Positions 1-6,169 are shown, counted from the stretch's first letter. The stretch is DNA of 6,691 nucleotides from Bordetella sp. (GCA_027450125.1 DAIDKG010000366.1:1-6691), one strand, 5' to 3'. Notes: a model not told the origin generated them from the letters alone. Numbers and translations are program-made.

Positions 1-968
1 ACGGCGGCCTGTACGACGGCCGCCTCGGCATCTTGCTGCCAATGGCCCTGGTGGCCGGATGGCATGCGCGGCAATGGCGCCCGGCTTTCGATTTCGAGGT
101 CGTGGGCTTTGCCGAGGAGGAGGGCGTGCGGTTCGGCAGCACCTTCCTGGGTTCGTCCGCCTATATCGGCCGGTTCGACGCCGATCTGCTGTCGGCGCGC
201 GATGCGCTGGACATATCCATGGCGCAGGCGTTGGCCGACGCGGGCCACGATCCGCAGGCGCTTGTCGTGCAAGACGCAGGTACGCGACCGGACCAGTATT
301 TCGAAATCCATATCGAGCAGGGGCCCGTGCTGCTGGCGCGCGAACAGGCCGTGGGCGTGGTCAGCGCCATTGCCGGGGCCACGCGCAGACGCTTCATGCT
401 GCGAGGCCGGGCTGGACATGCCGGAACGACGCCCATGGGCATGCGCTGCGACGCGGCCTGCGCCGCGGCCGAGATTGTGCTGGCGATCGAGGCGCGTTGC
501 CGCGCCCATCCCGAACTGGTCGGCACGGTAGGCACGATCGACGTCCCCGGCGGCTCGGTCAATGTGGTGCCGGGGCGCTGCACCTTCACGCTGGATCTGC
601 GCGCGCCCGCGGACGCGCTGCGCGATGCCGCGCTCGCCGATATCCTGGCGGCGGCCGACGAAATCTGCATGCGGCGCGGCATCGAGCTGGAATGCGAGAC
701 GCTGATGAGCGTGCCTGCCACACCCTGCGACGAGCAGGCCCGCGCGCGTTGGCGTGAAGCGATCGCCGCTCAGGGGATGCAAGTCAGCGAACTTCCCTCG
801 GGCGCGGGGCACGACACCATCAAGCTGGCCGAAGTCGCGCCGGTGAGCATGCTGTTCGTGCGCTGCGGCAACGGCGGCATCAGCCACCACCCGGATGAAA
901 CCGTCAGCGCTGCCGATATCGACTCGGCGGCGGCAGTAACGCAAGCCTTCCTGTCACGGCTGGCATGA
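1..968 (+). CDS. Zn-dependent hydantoinase/carbamoylase-family amidohydrolase, 5'-truncated by the window edge
   Basis: The first complete codon in frame is at 3-5, and 321 residues are present before TGA at 966-968. Members usually have about 410-420 residues, so the N-terminus lies outside the window. Visible family marks are GGLYDGRLG at the edge, whose Asp normally bridges the two metals; EEEGVRFGS from base 114, with metal and base glutamates; HIEQG at 309-323, with a metal His; GHAGTTPM around 414, with the catalytic His at 417-419; GSVNVVPG and the DLR motif, which contact substrate; and SGAGHD followed by SHHPDE from 882, with the last metal His. The family hydrolyses N-carbamoyl-L-amino acids, ureidopropionate, allantoate or similar ureido compounds in the cytoplasm, usually releasing ammonia and CO2. 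The exact substrate cannot be read from the sequence. It converges on the M20 gene and has a homologue at the other end of the window. The family call is firm and the substrate open. Confidence 0.93.
   Translation, partial: GGLYDGRLGILLPMALVAGWHARQWRPAFDFEVVGFAEEEGVRFGSTFLGSSAYIGRFDADLLSARDALDISMAQALADAGHDPQALVVQDAGTRPDQYFEIHIEQGPVLLAREQAVGVVSAIAGATRRRFMLRGRAGHAGTTPMGMRCDAACAAAEIVLAIEARCRAHPELVGTVGTIDVPGGSVNVVPGRCTFTLDLRAPADALRDAALADILAAADEICMRRGIELECETLMSVPATPCDEQARARWREAIAAQGMQVSELPSGAGHDTIKLAEVAPVSMLFVRCGNGGISHHPDETVSAADIDSAAAVTQAFLSRLA
840..887. repeat. 48-bp perfect inverted repeat, left copy (inside first amidohydrolase gene)
   Basis: These 48 bases are identical to the reverse complement of 6251-6298. 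They encode the conserved PVSMLFVRCGNGGISH segment in both amidohydrolase genes. Flanking coding sequence is clearly diverged, so this block stands out. Confidence 0.85.
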
Positions 969-988
969 GCCGGCGGGCAGGCCGAGCC

Positions 989-1026
989 GCCCGCATCCGG
1001 ACGATCGGCATGCGGGCGACCCGCAT
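989..1026. terminator. Competing GC hairpins between convergent genes (possible terminator)
   Basis: GCCCGCAT at 989-996 is the exact complement of ATGCGGGC at 1010-1017, giving an 8-bp stem with a 13-nt loop. The same central arm (1010-1016) also pairs with CCCGCAT at 1020-1026, giving a 7-bp stem with a 3-nt loop, so the two hairpins exclude each other. The gap lies between two convergent stop codons, where a bidirectional terminator would be expected. No T-run follows on either strand, so intrinsic termination is uncertain. Confidence 0.4.
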
Positions 1027-1041
1027 CCGCTCGCGCAGGCC

Positions 1042-2307
1042 TCAATCCGCGCGCAAGATGTCGGCCAGCGTATGCGCCACCACGCGGGTCGCGCCGTAGA
1101 GATCGTTCAGCCGCAGATTCTCGTCGGCGTTGTGGCCGCGAGCCTCCATCAGCGTGCGCGGGCCCGCGCCGTACAACACGGTAGGAATGCCGCGCTGGGT
1201 GTAGTGGCGCGCATCGGTATAGAGAGGAACGCCGTGTACGGGGATCTCTGCGCCGAAGACCGCATGCGCATGCCGCCGCAGCGGCTCGATGAGCGTTGCC
1301 GCGCCCGGCAGTTCCACCAGCGGTTCGGCCAGGAGAAGACGCCGCGTTTGGACTTCGATGCCAGGCTGGCAGGCGCGGGCTGCCTCGGCGATGACCGCAA
1401 GCAATTCGGCTTCGGCCTGCGGGCCCGACTCTTCCGGAATCAAGCGCCGATCGAGGCGGAACGTCACCAGGTCGGGAACGACATTGGTATTGATGCCGCC
1501 GTGGATCAGGCCGATGGTCATGTTCGGCGAACCGATGCCGGCCACGGCAGAGACGCTCTCGTCCAGGGTGCGCCGGTAGGTATACAGCGCCTGCATGATG
1601 ACGGTGGCCGCCTCCAGGGCATCCACGCCGGTCTGGGGCATGGCCGCGTGGGCCTGGCGCCCTCGCACGCTGACTTCCAGGTGCAGGCAGCCGTTGTGCG
1701 CGGTGGTGACGTGATAGGCGAAGCCGGCGGAAATCGCCAGGTCGGGGCGGCTGGCGCCGCTCTGGAGCAGGAAGGCCGGGCCGTTGATTCCGCCGGCCTC
1801 CTCATCGTAGGTCAGGTGCAGCTCAATGGCGCCGCGCAGGCGCGCGCCCGCGCGCTGCGCTTCCCGCAGCGCAAGCAGGGCCCAGGTGTAGGTGGCGAAA
1901 TCGGATTTCGACACCGCGACGCCGCGTCCATACATCACCGCCCCGTGCTGCGGATCCTGCTCGATCTGCGCGCCGTAGGGCTCGCGCGTCCAGCCCTGGC
2001 CGGGCGGCACCACGTCGCCGTGGGCATTGAGCGCGACGACAGGACCGCTTTCGGAAAAGACGTGCCGCACGATCAGGTTCACGACCGAGGCCATGCCTTG
2101 CTCGCGCACGCGCTCGATGGCCGGCGCGTAGCGCTCCACCGGCAGCGCCAGCCCGGTCAGCAGGCGCTCGGCCAGTTCTGCATGGGGCGCGCAATCGCCG
2201 GGAGGATTGTCCGAGGGCTGGCGCACGAGCTCGGCCAGGAATCGGGTCTGGGCCGGCTGCTCGGCAAGGAGAAATGCGTCGATGGAATCGGAGATCTGCG
2301 TGGACAT
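1042..2307 (-). CDS. M20-family metallohydrolase (ArgE/DapE/carboxypeptidase G2-like) with an altered metal site
   Basis: The product has 421 residues, a normal M20 length, and no signal peptide, so it is cytoplasmic. The family removes N-acyl groups from amino acids or cleaves small peptides. The fold is clear: NAHGDVVPPG (His96, Asp98), GRG at 127-129, YDEE at 167-170 (general base Glu169, metal Glu170), RGRQAHAAMP at 216-224 (lid-domain His220), NTNVVPD at 273-279, and a C-terminal GHNADE with His392. Two usual metal ligands are missing: the bridging Asp of GRGxxD is Val132, and the Glu of the GEPT motif is Ala194. ATG at 2307 is chosen because an open frame continues upstream without another ATG, and the only upstream GTG/TTG codons fall in the promoter region. 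There is no Shine-Dalgarno sequence; the leader is pyrimidine-rich. It is divergent from gntR and probably under its control. The family is certain and the substrate unknown. Confidence 0.9.
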   Translation of the reverse strand: MSTQISDSIDAFLLAEQPAQTRFLAELVRQPSDNPPGDCAPHAELAERLLTGLALPVERYAPAIERVREQGMASVVNLIVRHVFSESGPVVALNAHGDVVPPGQGWTREPYGAQIEQDPQHGAVMYGRGVAVSKSDFATYTWALLALREAQRAGARLRGAIELHLTYDEEAGGINGPAFLLQSGASRPDLAISAGFAYHVTTAHNGCLHLEVSVRGRQAHAAMPQTGVDALEAATVIMQALYTYRRTLDESVSAVAGIGSPNMTIGLIHGGINTNVVPDLVTFRLDRRLIPEESGPQAEAELLAVIAEAARACQPGIEVQTRRLLLAEPLVELPGAATLIEPLRRHAHAVFGAEIPVHGVPLYTDARHYTQRGIPTVLYGAGPRTLMEARGHNADENLRLNDLYGATRVVAHTLADILRAD

Positions 2308-2359
2308 GGAAAAGCCGAAACAAGGAGATAACGGCGCGTGGACCGTGCCGCAAGATATC

Positions 2360-2388
2360 AGTTTATTGGACACAAAAATTGTATTCAA
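2360..2388 (-). promoter_or_regulatory. Candidate promoter for the M20 gene
   Basis: On the minus strand TTGAAT (2388-2383) and TAAACT (2365-2360) are separated by exactly 17 nt. Each matches the sigma-70 consensus at 4 of 6 positions. Transcription would start near 2353, about 46 nt before the ATG at 2307. Both operator-like palindromes lie over the -35 box and the spacer, as expected for repression. Box matches are modest, so this is a prediction only. Confidence 0.45.
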
Positions 2389-2401
2389 TAAGTGTAGATA
2401 A
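2366..2401. promoter_or_regulatory. Array of GntR-type operator-like palindromes in the divergent promoter region
   Basis: TTGTATTCAA at 2379-2388 matches the palindrome TTGTATACAA at 9 of 10 positions. TTGGACACAA at 2366-2375, read on the other strand as TTGTGTCCAA, matches at 8 of 10. A weaker element, GTGTAGATAA at 2392-2401, matches at 7 of 10. The three begin exactly 13 bp apart. GT...AC-centred palindromes of this kind are typical targets of FadR/FCD GntR regulators, and such a regulator is encoded from 2425. A related palindrome precedes the binding-protein gene. Binding by this regulator is inferred from position and symmetry. Confidence 0.55.
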
Positions 2402-2424
2402 ATTTTAGATAGACTATCGCCATC

Positions 2425-3120
2425 ATGAAGCCGACTTCCGCCGCCAAAACCGCCGACTTGAGCGCAGAGCAGATCGCGCGCAGCATTTCCGATGCCATCG
2501 TCGCGCGCCAGTTGCCGCCGGGCACGCGATTGCGCGAAGAAGCGCTGGCGCGTGCCTACGGCGTCAGCCGCACCAAGATCCGCGCCGCGCTGCTGATGCT
2601 GTCCAAGGACAAGCTCATCCGCACCATGCCGGAGAAAGGGGCGTTCGTCAGCAAACCCAGCGCGGCCGAAGCCCGCGAGATCTACGCGGTGCGCCGCATC
2701 CTGGAAAGCGCGCTGGCGCGCGAATTCGTCTCGTGCGCGAAACCTGCCGACTACAAGCGCATCGACCTGCACCTCAAGGGTGAGCGCCAGGCCATTGACG
2801 GTCCCGACGTGCACCTGCGCAATCAATTGCTGGGCAGGTTCCACATCCTGCTGGCCGAAGTGGTCGGCAACACCGTGCTGACCGAGATGCTCCAGGAGCT
2901 GTCGGCGCGCAGCGCCATCATCACCGTGTTCTACCAATCGACCACCGACGCGGGCTGCTCGCACGACGAGCACGTCGCCTTCATCAAGGCCGCCAAGGCG
3001 GGCGATGCGGCGCGGGCCTGCGAGCTGATGGTGCGGCATATCGAGCATGTCGAGCAAAGCCTGAAATTCACCGGCGACCAGGCCAGCGGCGTGGACCTGG
3101 TTTCCGCGCTGCTGGCCTGA
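2425..3120 (+). CDS. GntR-family transcriptional regulator, FCD (FadR) subfamily
   Basis: The product has 231 residues, typical for the subfamily. Residues 13-77 form the winged helix-turn-helix: an AEQIARSISDAIVARQLPPG start, then LREEALARAYGVSRTKIRAAL and a wing around 69-75 (PEKGAFV). Residues about 82-214 form the all-helical FCD ligand domain. FCD domains often bind metal through one Asp and three His. His140, His183 and His205 are present, but the Asp position four residues before His140 is Leu136. The ATG at 2425 has no clear Shine-Dalgarno sequence and lies just downstream of the AT-rich operator region, so translation may be leaderless or weak. Position between the M20 gene (divergent) and the ABC operon (convergent), with similar palindromes in front of both, suggests that it controls both in response to an imported or processed compound. 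The ligand is unknown. Confidence 0.93.
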   Translation: MKPTSAAKTADLSAEQIARSISDAIVARQLPPGTRLREEALARAYGVSRTKIRAALLMLSKDKLIRTMPEKGAFVSKPSAAEAREIYAVRRILESALAREFVSCAKPADYKRIDLHLKGERQAIDGPDVHLRNQLLGRFHILLAEVVGNTVLTEMLQELSARSAIITVFYQSTTDAGCSHDEHVAFIKAAKAGDAARACELMVRHIEHVEQSLKFTGDQASGVDLVSALLA

Positions 3121-3140
3121 GCGGGCTGGCGTCACAGGCC
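3114..3140. terminator. Dyad spanning the two convergent stop codons
   Basis: GGCCTG (3114-3119) and CAGGCC (3135-3140) form a 6-bp inverted repeat with a 15-nt loop. It includes the stop codon of gntR (3118-3120) and that of the ATPase gene (3132-3134). With only 11 bp between the stops, this is the sole visible candidate for ending both transcripts. The stem is short and no T-run follows, so confidence is low. Confidence 0.25.
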
Positions 3141-3854
3141 CAGGAATTGCCGCAGTTCGGTTGTCCGCGGCGCATTGAACAGCGCCTCGGGCGCGCCGGA
3201 TTCGTGGATGCGGCCCTGGTGCATGAAGACGACGCGGTCGCAGACTTCCCGCGCGAAGCGCATCTCGTGCGTCACCATGAGTAGTGTCATGCCGTCCGCC
3301 GCCAGCTCGCGGACCACGGCCAGCACCTCGGCCACCAGTTCCGGATCCAGCGCGGAGGTAATCTCATCGCACAGCAGGGCCATCGGCTCCATGGCCAGGG
3401 CCCGCGCGATGGCCACGCGCTGCTGCTGGCCGCCGGAGAGCTGGTCAGGCCATGCATCGAACTTGTGCAGCAGGCCGACGCGGTCGAGCATGCGCCGCGC
3501 GGTGGATTCGGCCTGCTCTCGCGGCACCTTGCGCGTCACCATGGGCGAGAGCATGACGTTGCGCCCGACGCTCAAGTGAGGAAACAAATTGAACTGCTGA
3601 AAGACCATGCCGACCTTGAGCCTGAGGGCGCGCAGGCGCAACTCGTCGTCGGCGACCTGCGCATCGGCGACCATGATGGCTCCGCCGTCCGGCGTCTCCA
3701 GGCCGTTTATGCACCGCAGCATCGTACTTTTGCCCGAGCCGCTCTTGCCGATGATGGCGATGACCTCGCCGGCGTCCACACGCAGTGTCACGCCCTTGAG
3801 CACCTCGTTCTGGCCAAAGCGTTTATGCACGTCTTCAAGCGCGATCAGCGGCAT
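3132..3854 (-). CDS. Polar-amino-acid-type ABC importer ATPase (HisP/GlnQ family)
   Basis: The 240-residue length is standard for this family. Walker A is GKSGSGKST at 36-44, the Q-loop is near Gln86-Gln87, the signature is [15 protein letters not shown] at 139-153, Walker B is ALLCDE at 159-164 with catalytic Glu164, the D-loop is SALD at 167-170 and the switch His is His196. It powers import through the two permeases encoded just upstream, at the inner membrane. Walker B is normally followed by Pro (DEPTSALD), but here it is Ile165; catalytic residues are intact, so activity is expected. A strong AAAGGAG (3863-3869) sits 8 nt before the ATG. The first 20 bp overlap the end of the preceding permease gene, implying translational coupling. 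It is the last gene of the operon and converges on gntR. The fold alone does not give substrate specificity. Confidence 0.96.
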   Translation of the reverse strand: MPLIALEDVHKRFGQNEVLKGVTLRVDAGEVIAIIGKSGSGKSTMLRCINGLETPDGGAIMVADAQVADDELRLRALRLKVGMVFQQFNLFPHLSVGRNVMLSPMVTRKVPREQAESTARRMLDRVGLLHKFDAWPDQLSGGQQQRVAIARALAMEPMALLCDEITSALDPELVAEVLAVVRELAADGMTLLMVTHEMRFAREVCDRVVFMHQGRIHESGAPEALFNAPRTTELRQFLGL

Positions 3855-4494
3855 GCTGCAATCTCCTTTCCAGGCGGTGGCTCAAGCAGGACATGGGCCA
3901 GCACAATGCAAAATAGATCAACGCGGCATAGCCATAGACCGTGAACGGCTGGAACGTCGCATTGGTGATGATGGTCCCGGCCTTGGACAGTTCGGTGAAG
4001 CCGATGATCGAGGTGAGCGCGGTGCTCTTGACGATCTGCACCGAAAAGCCCACGGTCGGCGCAATCGCCAGCCTCAGGGCCTGGGGCAGGATGACATGGC
4101 GCATCTGCTGGACATAGCCCATGGCCAGGCTGGCCGAGGCCTCCCATTGGCCGCGCGCTACCGATTCGACGCAGCCGCGCCAGATTTCCGCGAAAAACGC
4201 CGCGGCCCAGAGAATGAGCGCCATGCCGGCGGCGAGCCAGGCGGGCACGTCCAGTCCGAATAGCGACAGGCCGAAAAAAGCCAGGAACAACTGCATCAGC
4301 AGCGGCGTGCCCTGGAACAGTTCAATGTACAGGCGTGCTGCCAGGCGCAGGCCGCGGCGGCGCGAGGTGCGGGCCAGCAGCAGCGCCATGCCCAGCATCG
4401 CCCCGCCGGCAAAGGTCGCCAGCGAAAGCGCCGCCGTCCAGCGGGCCCCCAGCAGCAGGCCGCGCACGATGTCCCATTGCGTGAATGCTGTCAT
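3835..4494 (-). CDS. Amino-acid-type ABC importer permease (HisM/GlnP family), second permease
   Basis: This inner-membrane protein of 219 residues has several hydrophobic helices, including about 12-40, 63-80, 85-103 and 184-203. The cytoplasmic coupling (EAA) loop is at about 115-146, with GQWEASASLAMG followed by ILPQALRLAIAP, and contacts the ATPase. RLYIELFQGTPLLMQLF at 54-70 is typical of the family. The start at 4494 is chosen because AGGAG lies 6 nt upstream and its ATGA overlaps the stop of the first permease by 4 bp. An in-frame start further upstream would run deep into that gene and add about 75 residues without family character. The 3' end overlaps the ATPase gene by 20 bp. It probably forms a heterodimeric channel with the 222-residue permease. 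Confidence 0.95.
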   Translation of the reverse strand: MTAFTQWDIVRGLLLGARWTAALSLATFAGGAMLGMALLLARTSRRRGLRLAARLYIELFQGTPLLMQLFLAFFGLSLFGLDVPAWLAAGMALILWAAAFFAEIWRGCVESVARGQWEASASLAMGYVQQMRHVILPQALRLAIAPTVGFSVQIVKSTALTSIIGFTELSKAGTIITNATFQPFTVYGYAALIYFALCWPMSCLSHRLERRLQHAADRA

Positions 4495-5159
4495 GCGGAT
4501 CTCCTGCCCAGGCACCAATGGCCGAGCAGCAGCAGGAGCTGCCGGGTCAGCAGCGACAGAGCCAGGTACAGGCCGGTGGCCACCAGGTACGATTCGAACG
4601 CGCGGAAGTTGCGCGACTGAATGAAGTTGGCCGCATAGGAAAGCTCGGGCGCGGCGATCTGCGAGCAGACGGCCGAGCCCAGCATCACGATGACGATCTG
4701 CGACACCAGTGCCGGCCACACACGGCGCAGCGCCGGCTTGATCACCACGTACACGAAAGTCTGGCCGCGCGACATGGCCAGCGACGCAGCAGCCTCGAAC
4801 TGCCCGCGCGGCGTGGCGGCAATGCCCGCGCGGATGATCTCGGTGCAGTAGGCCGCCAGATTCAAGGCCATGGCCAGGCAGGCAGCGTTCATCTCGTGCA
4901 TGTGTATGCCCAGCGACGGAAGGCCGAAGAAGATGAAGAACAACTGGATCAGGAAGGGCGTATTGCGCACCAGTTCGACGTAGCCAGCGACGGGCCCGCG
5001 CAGCAGGGCCGGGCCTTGCGTGCGCGCCCAGGCACCGGCCACGCCGATGAGTAGGCCGAAGACCGCGCCGAACACGGTCAGTTCGACCGTCACGGCCACC
5101 CCCTTGAGCAGCACGGGCGTATAGGCCAGTACCGCGCCGAAATCAAACTGATAAGCCAT
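4491..5159 (-). CDS. Amino-acid-type ABC importer permease (HisQ/GlnP family), first permease
   Basis: This integral membrane protein has 222 residues. Hydrophobic segments lie at about 20-45, 68-85, 91-107, 150-168 and 190-213. The family motif YVELVRNTPFLIQLFFIFFG spans 60-79. The coupling loop is at about 119-150, with GQFEAAASLAMS followed by VIKPALRRVWPA. It should pair with the second permease to form the transmembrane path. The ATG at 5159 has GAGAGG 6 nt upstream. The gene begins 27 bp after the binding-protein stop and its stop overlaps the next start by 4 bp, so all are surely co-transcribed. The shared motifs show that the two permeases are distant paralogues, as usual in these importers. 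The family call is firm; substrate must be inferred from the binding protein and neighbours. Confidence 0.96.
   Translation of the reverse strand: MAYQFDFGAVLAYTPVLLKGVAVTVELTVFGAVFGLLIGVAGAWARTQGPALLRGPVAGYVELVRNTPFLIQLFFIFFGLPSLGIHMHEMNAACLAMALNLAAYCTEIIRAGIAATPRGQFEAAASLAMSRGQTFVYVVIKPALRRVWPALVSQIVIVMLGSAVCSQIAAPELSYAANFIQSRNFRAFESYLVATGLYLALSLLTRQLLLLLGHWCLGRRSA
4501..4505 (-). promoter_or_regulatory. Ribosome binding site that fixes the second permease start
   Basis: AGGAG on the minus strand lies 6 nt before the ATG at 4494, inside the last codons of the preceding permease gene. Together with the ATGA stop/start overlap, it supports this start over longer in-frame extensions and indicates coupled translation. 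Confidence 0.75.
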
Positions 5160-5186
5160 GCCCGACCTCTCGATCCGTCGACGCCG

Positions 5187-5969
5187 TTACAGATCCTTGG
5201 GCAGCGGCATGCCGAGCCAGTGTTCGGAGATCTTGTTCAGTGCACCGTCCTTTCTGGCCTTGGCGATGATGGCATTGATCTCCTTCATCAGCGCCGGCTC
5301 GTTCTTGTTCATCCCGACATAGCAGGGCGAGTTGCTGATCAGGAACTTGGGCTGAGGCTCCTTGGCCGGATGGCGCGCGACGATGGCCGCCGCCACGACA
5401 TTGCCCGTGGCGATTAGTTGCACCTGCCCGGACAGAAAGGCCGTGATGGTGGCGTTGTTGTCTTCATAGCGCTTGATGTCGGCCGTAGGCGGGGCGATCT
5501 TGGACAGCGCCAGGTCTTCGATGGCGCCGCGCGTCACGCCGATGGTCTTGCCTGCCAGGTCGGCGGCGTCCTTGACCTTGGCGTCGGCCGGGCCGAAGAC
5601 GCCGTTGTAGAAGGGCGCGTAGGCATCGGAGAAATCGAGGACCTTGGCGCGCTCTGCATTCTTGCCCAGGCTGGAGATCACCAGATTGACTTTGTGCGTC
5701 TGCAGGAAGGGGATGCGGTTCTCGCTGGTGACCGGGACCAGATCGACCTTGATGTGCATCTGCCTGGCGATCAGGCGTGCCATGTCGATGTCGTAGCCCT
5801 GCGGCTGCATGTCGGTACCCACCGAACCGAAGGGCGGGAAGTCTTGCGGCACGGCAACCTTGAGGACGCCGGCGTGGCGGATGTCGGCCAGTTCGTCCGC
5901 ATGGGAAACAGCGGACGCCAGCATCGCGGCCGCGGCACATAAAGAGAGAAACAGCTTTCTGCGGTTCAT
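5187..5969 (-). CDS. Periplasmic solute-binding protein of an amino-acid-type ABC importer (SBP family 3)
   Basis: The product has 260 residues. The signal peptide is MNRRK, a hydrophobic stretch at 6-21, and a likely cut after SHA at 24. The mature domain follows HisJ-like binding proteins: VAVPQDFPPFG at 38-48 (Phe44 at the stacking position), GYDIDMARLIA at 58-68, VNLVISSLGKNAERAKVLDFSDAY at 94-117 and LAGKTIGVTRGAIEDL at 138-153. Aligned by eye to HisJ, Arg107 matches carboxylate-binding Arg77 and Ser100 matches Ser70. The position of Asp161, which binds the ligand ammonium group, is Gly189 (GQVQLIATGN), and HisJ Thr120-Thr121 become Ala149-Ile150. This suggests a ligand with a carboxylate but no free alpha-amino group. 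GGAG 8 nt before the ATG at 5969 supports this start; an in-frame extension upstream would consume the operator. It is the first gene of the importer operon. Confidence 0.95.
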   Translation of the reverse strand: MNRRKLFLSLCAAAAMLASAVSHADELADIRHAGVLKVAVPQDFPPFGSVGTDMQPQGYDIDMARLIARQMHIKVDLVPVTSENRIPFLQTHKVNLVISSLGKNAERAKVLDFSDAYAPFYNGVFGPADAKVKDAADLAGKTIGVTRGAIEDLALSKIAPPTADIKRYEDNNATITAFLSGQVQLIATGNVVAAAIVARHPAKEPQPKFLISNSPCYVGMNKNEPALMKEINAIIAKARKDGALNKISEHWLGMPLPKDL

Positions 5970-6015
5970 CGTCGGATCTCCGGGTGGGGGGTGAGCTCGG
6001 AAAATGCACACCATA

Positions 6016-6027
6016 TTGGTATACAAA
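6016..6027. promoter_or_regulatory. GntR-type operator-like palindrome in front of the binding-protein gene
   Basis: The 12-bp sequence TTGGTATACAAA is palindromic at 10 of 12 positions around a perfect GTATAC core. On the minus strand it reads TTTGTATACCAA, sharing TTGTATnC with the site at 2379-2388 in front of gntR and the M20 gene. It lies 46 bp upstream of the start codon at 5969, where a repressor site would be expected. Binding by the encoded GntR protein is inferred. Confidence 0.55.
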
Positions 6028-6049
6028 ACCTAAGCAAGGACCATGCCAA
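6021..6049 (-). promoter_or_regulatory. Weak candidate promoter for the ABC importer operon
   Basis: On the minus strand TTGGCA (6049-6044) matches the -35 consensus at 5 of 6 positions. Seventeen nt later comes TTGTAT (6026-6021), which matches the -10 consensus at only 3 of 6. The poor -10 box overlaps the operator-like palindrome, so it could be repressed there, but the assignment is tentative. Confidence 0.3.
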
Positions 6050-6102
6050 CCTGATCGCGAAAGCGTTCGGTGCGGCACATCGCGAGTGCCGTGTATCAAG
6101 GC

Positions 6103-6137
6103 GTGCAGGCGTGGGCCGCAATGGCGCACGCCTGCAC
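6103..6137 (-). terminator. Strong hairpin between the second amidohydrolase and the binding-protein gene
   Basis: GTGCAGGCGTG (6103-6113) and CACGCCTGCAC (6127-6137) are perfect 11-bp complements. Inside them, after one C/C (on the minus-strand RNA) mismatch, three more pairs (GCC/GGC) close a 5-nt loop. The hairpin begins 32 nt after the stop of the amidohydrolase. The bases after it on the minus strand (GCCTTGATAC) lack a T-run, so it may be a weak terminator, an attenuator or an mRNA 3'-end stabiliser, letting some readthrough into the importer operon. Confidence 0.55.
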
Positions 6138-6169
6138 CATCATGGCGCGTCGCCGGGCGGCACGGACGT

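Noticed and set aside
2338..2391. A 17-codon plus-strand ORF starting with GTG, with AGGAG at 2323-2327 ten nt upstream, just before gntR; possible leader peptide.
   Set aside because: It would need a promoter inside the M20 gene, none is visible, and it lies across the promoter/operator elements. Too short to support without expression data.
2308..3135. Open frame on the minus strand continuing upstream of the M20 gene and antisense to gntR.
   Set aside because: It is antisense to a well-supported GntR gene and the protein has no family character. Long stop-free antisense frames are common in GC-rich coding DNA. The M20 domain begins at the ATG at 2307.
4495..4719. In-frame N-terminal extension of the second permease of about 75 residues.
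   Set aside because: It lies inside the first permease gene, reads as arginine-rich noise, and the ATG at 4494 has a good AGGAG and a 4-bp ATGA overlap.
5418..5942. Plus-strand 174-codon frame antisense to the binding-protein gene, and similar frames elsewhere.
   Set aside because: The opposite strand encodes a clear binding protein with a signal peptide; the antisense product has low-complexity Gly/Arg/Val content and no recognisable motif.
5970..6026. Upstream in-frame start of the binding protein adding 19 residues.
   Set aside because: The added residues precede a complete signal peptide and would overlap the operator-like palindrome. The ATG at 5969 has GGAG at correct spacing.
6091..6100. 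GTGTATCAAG as a further GntR operator.
   Set aside because: It matches TTGTATACAA at only 6 of 10 positions and has no symmetry beyond chance.
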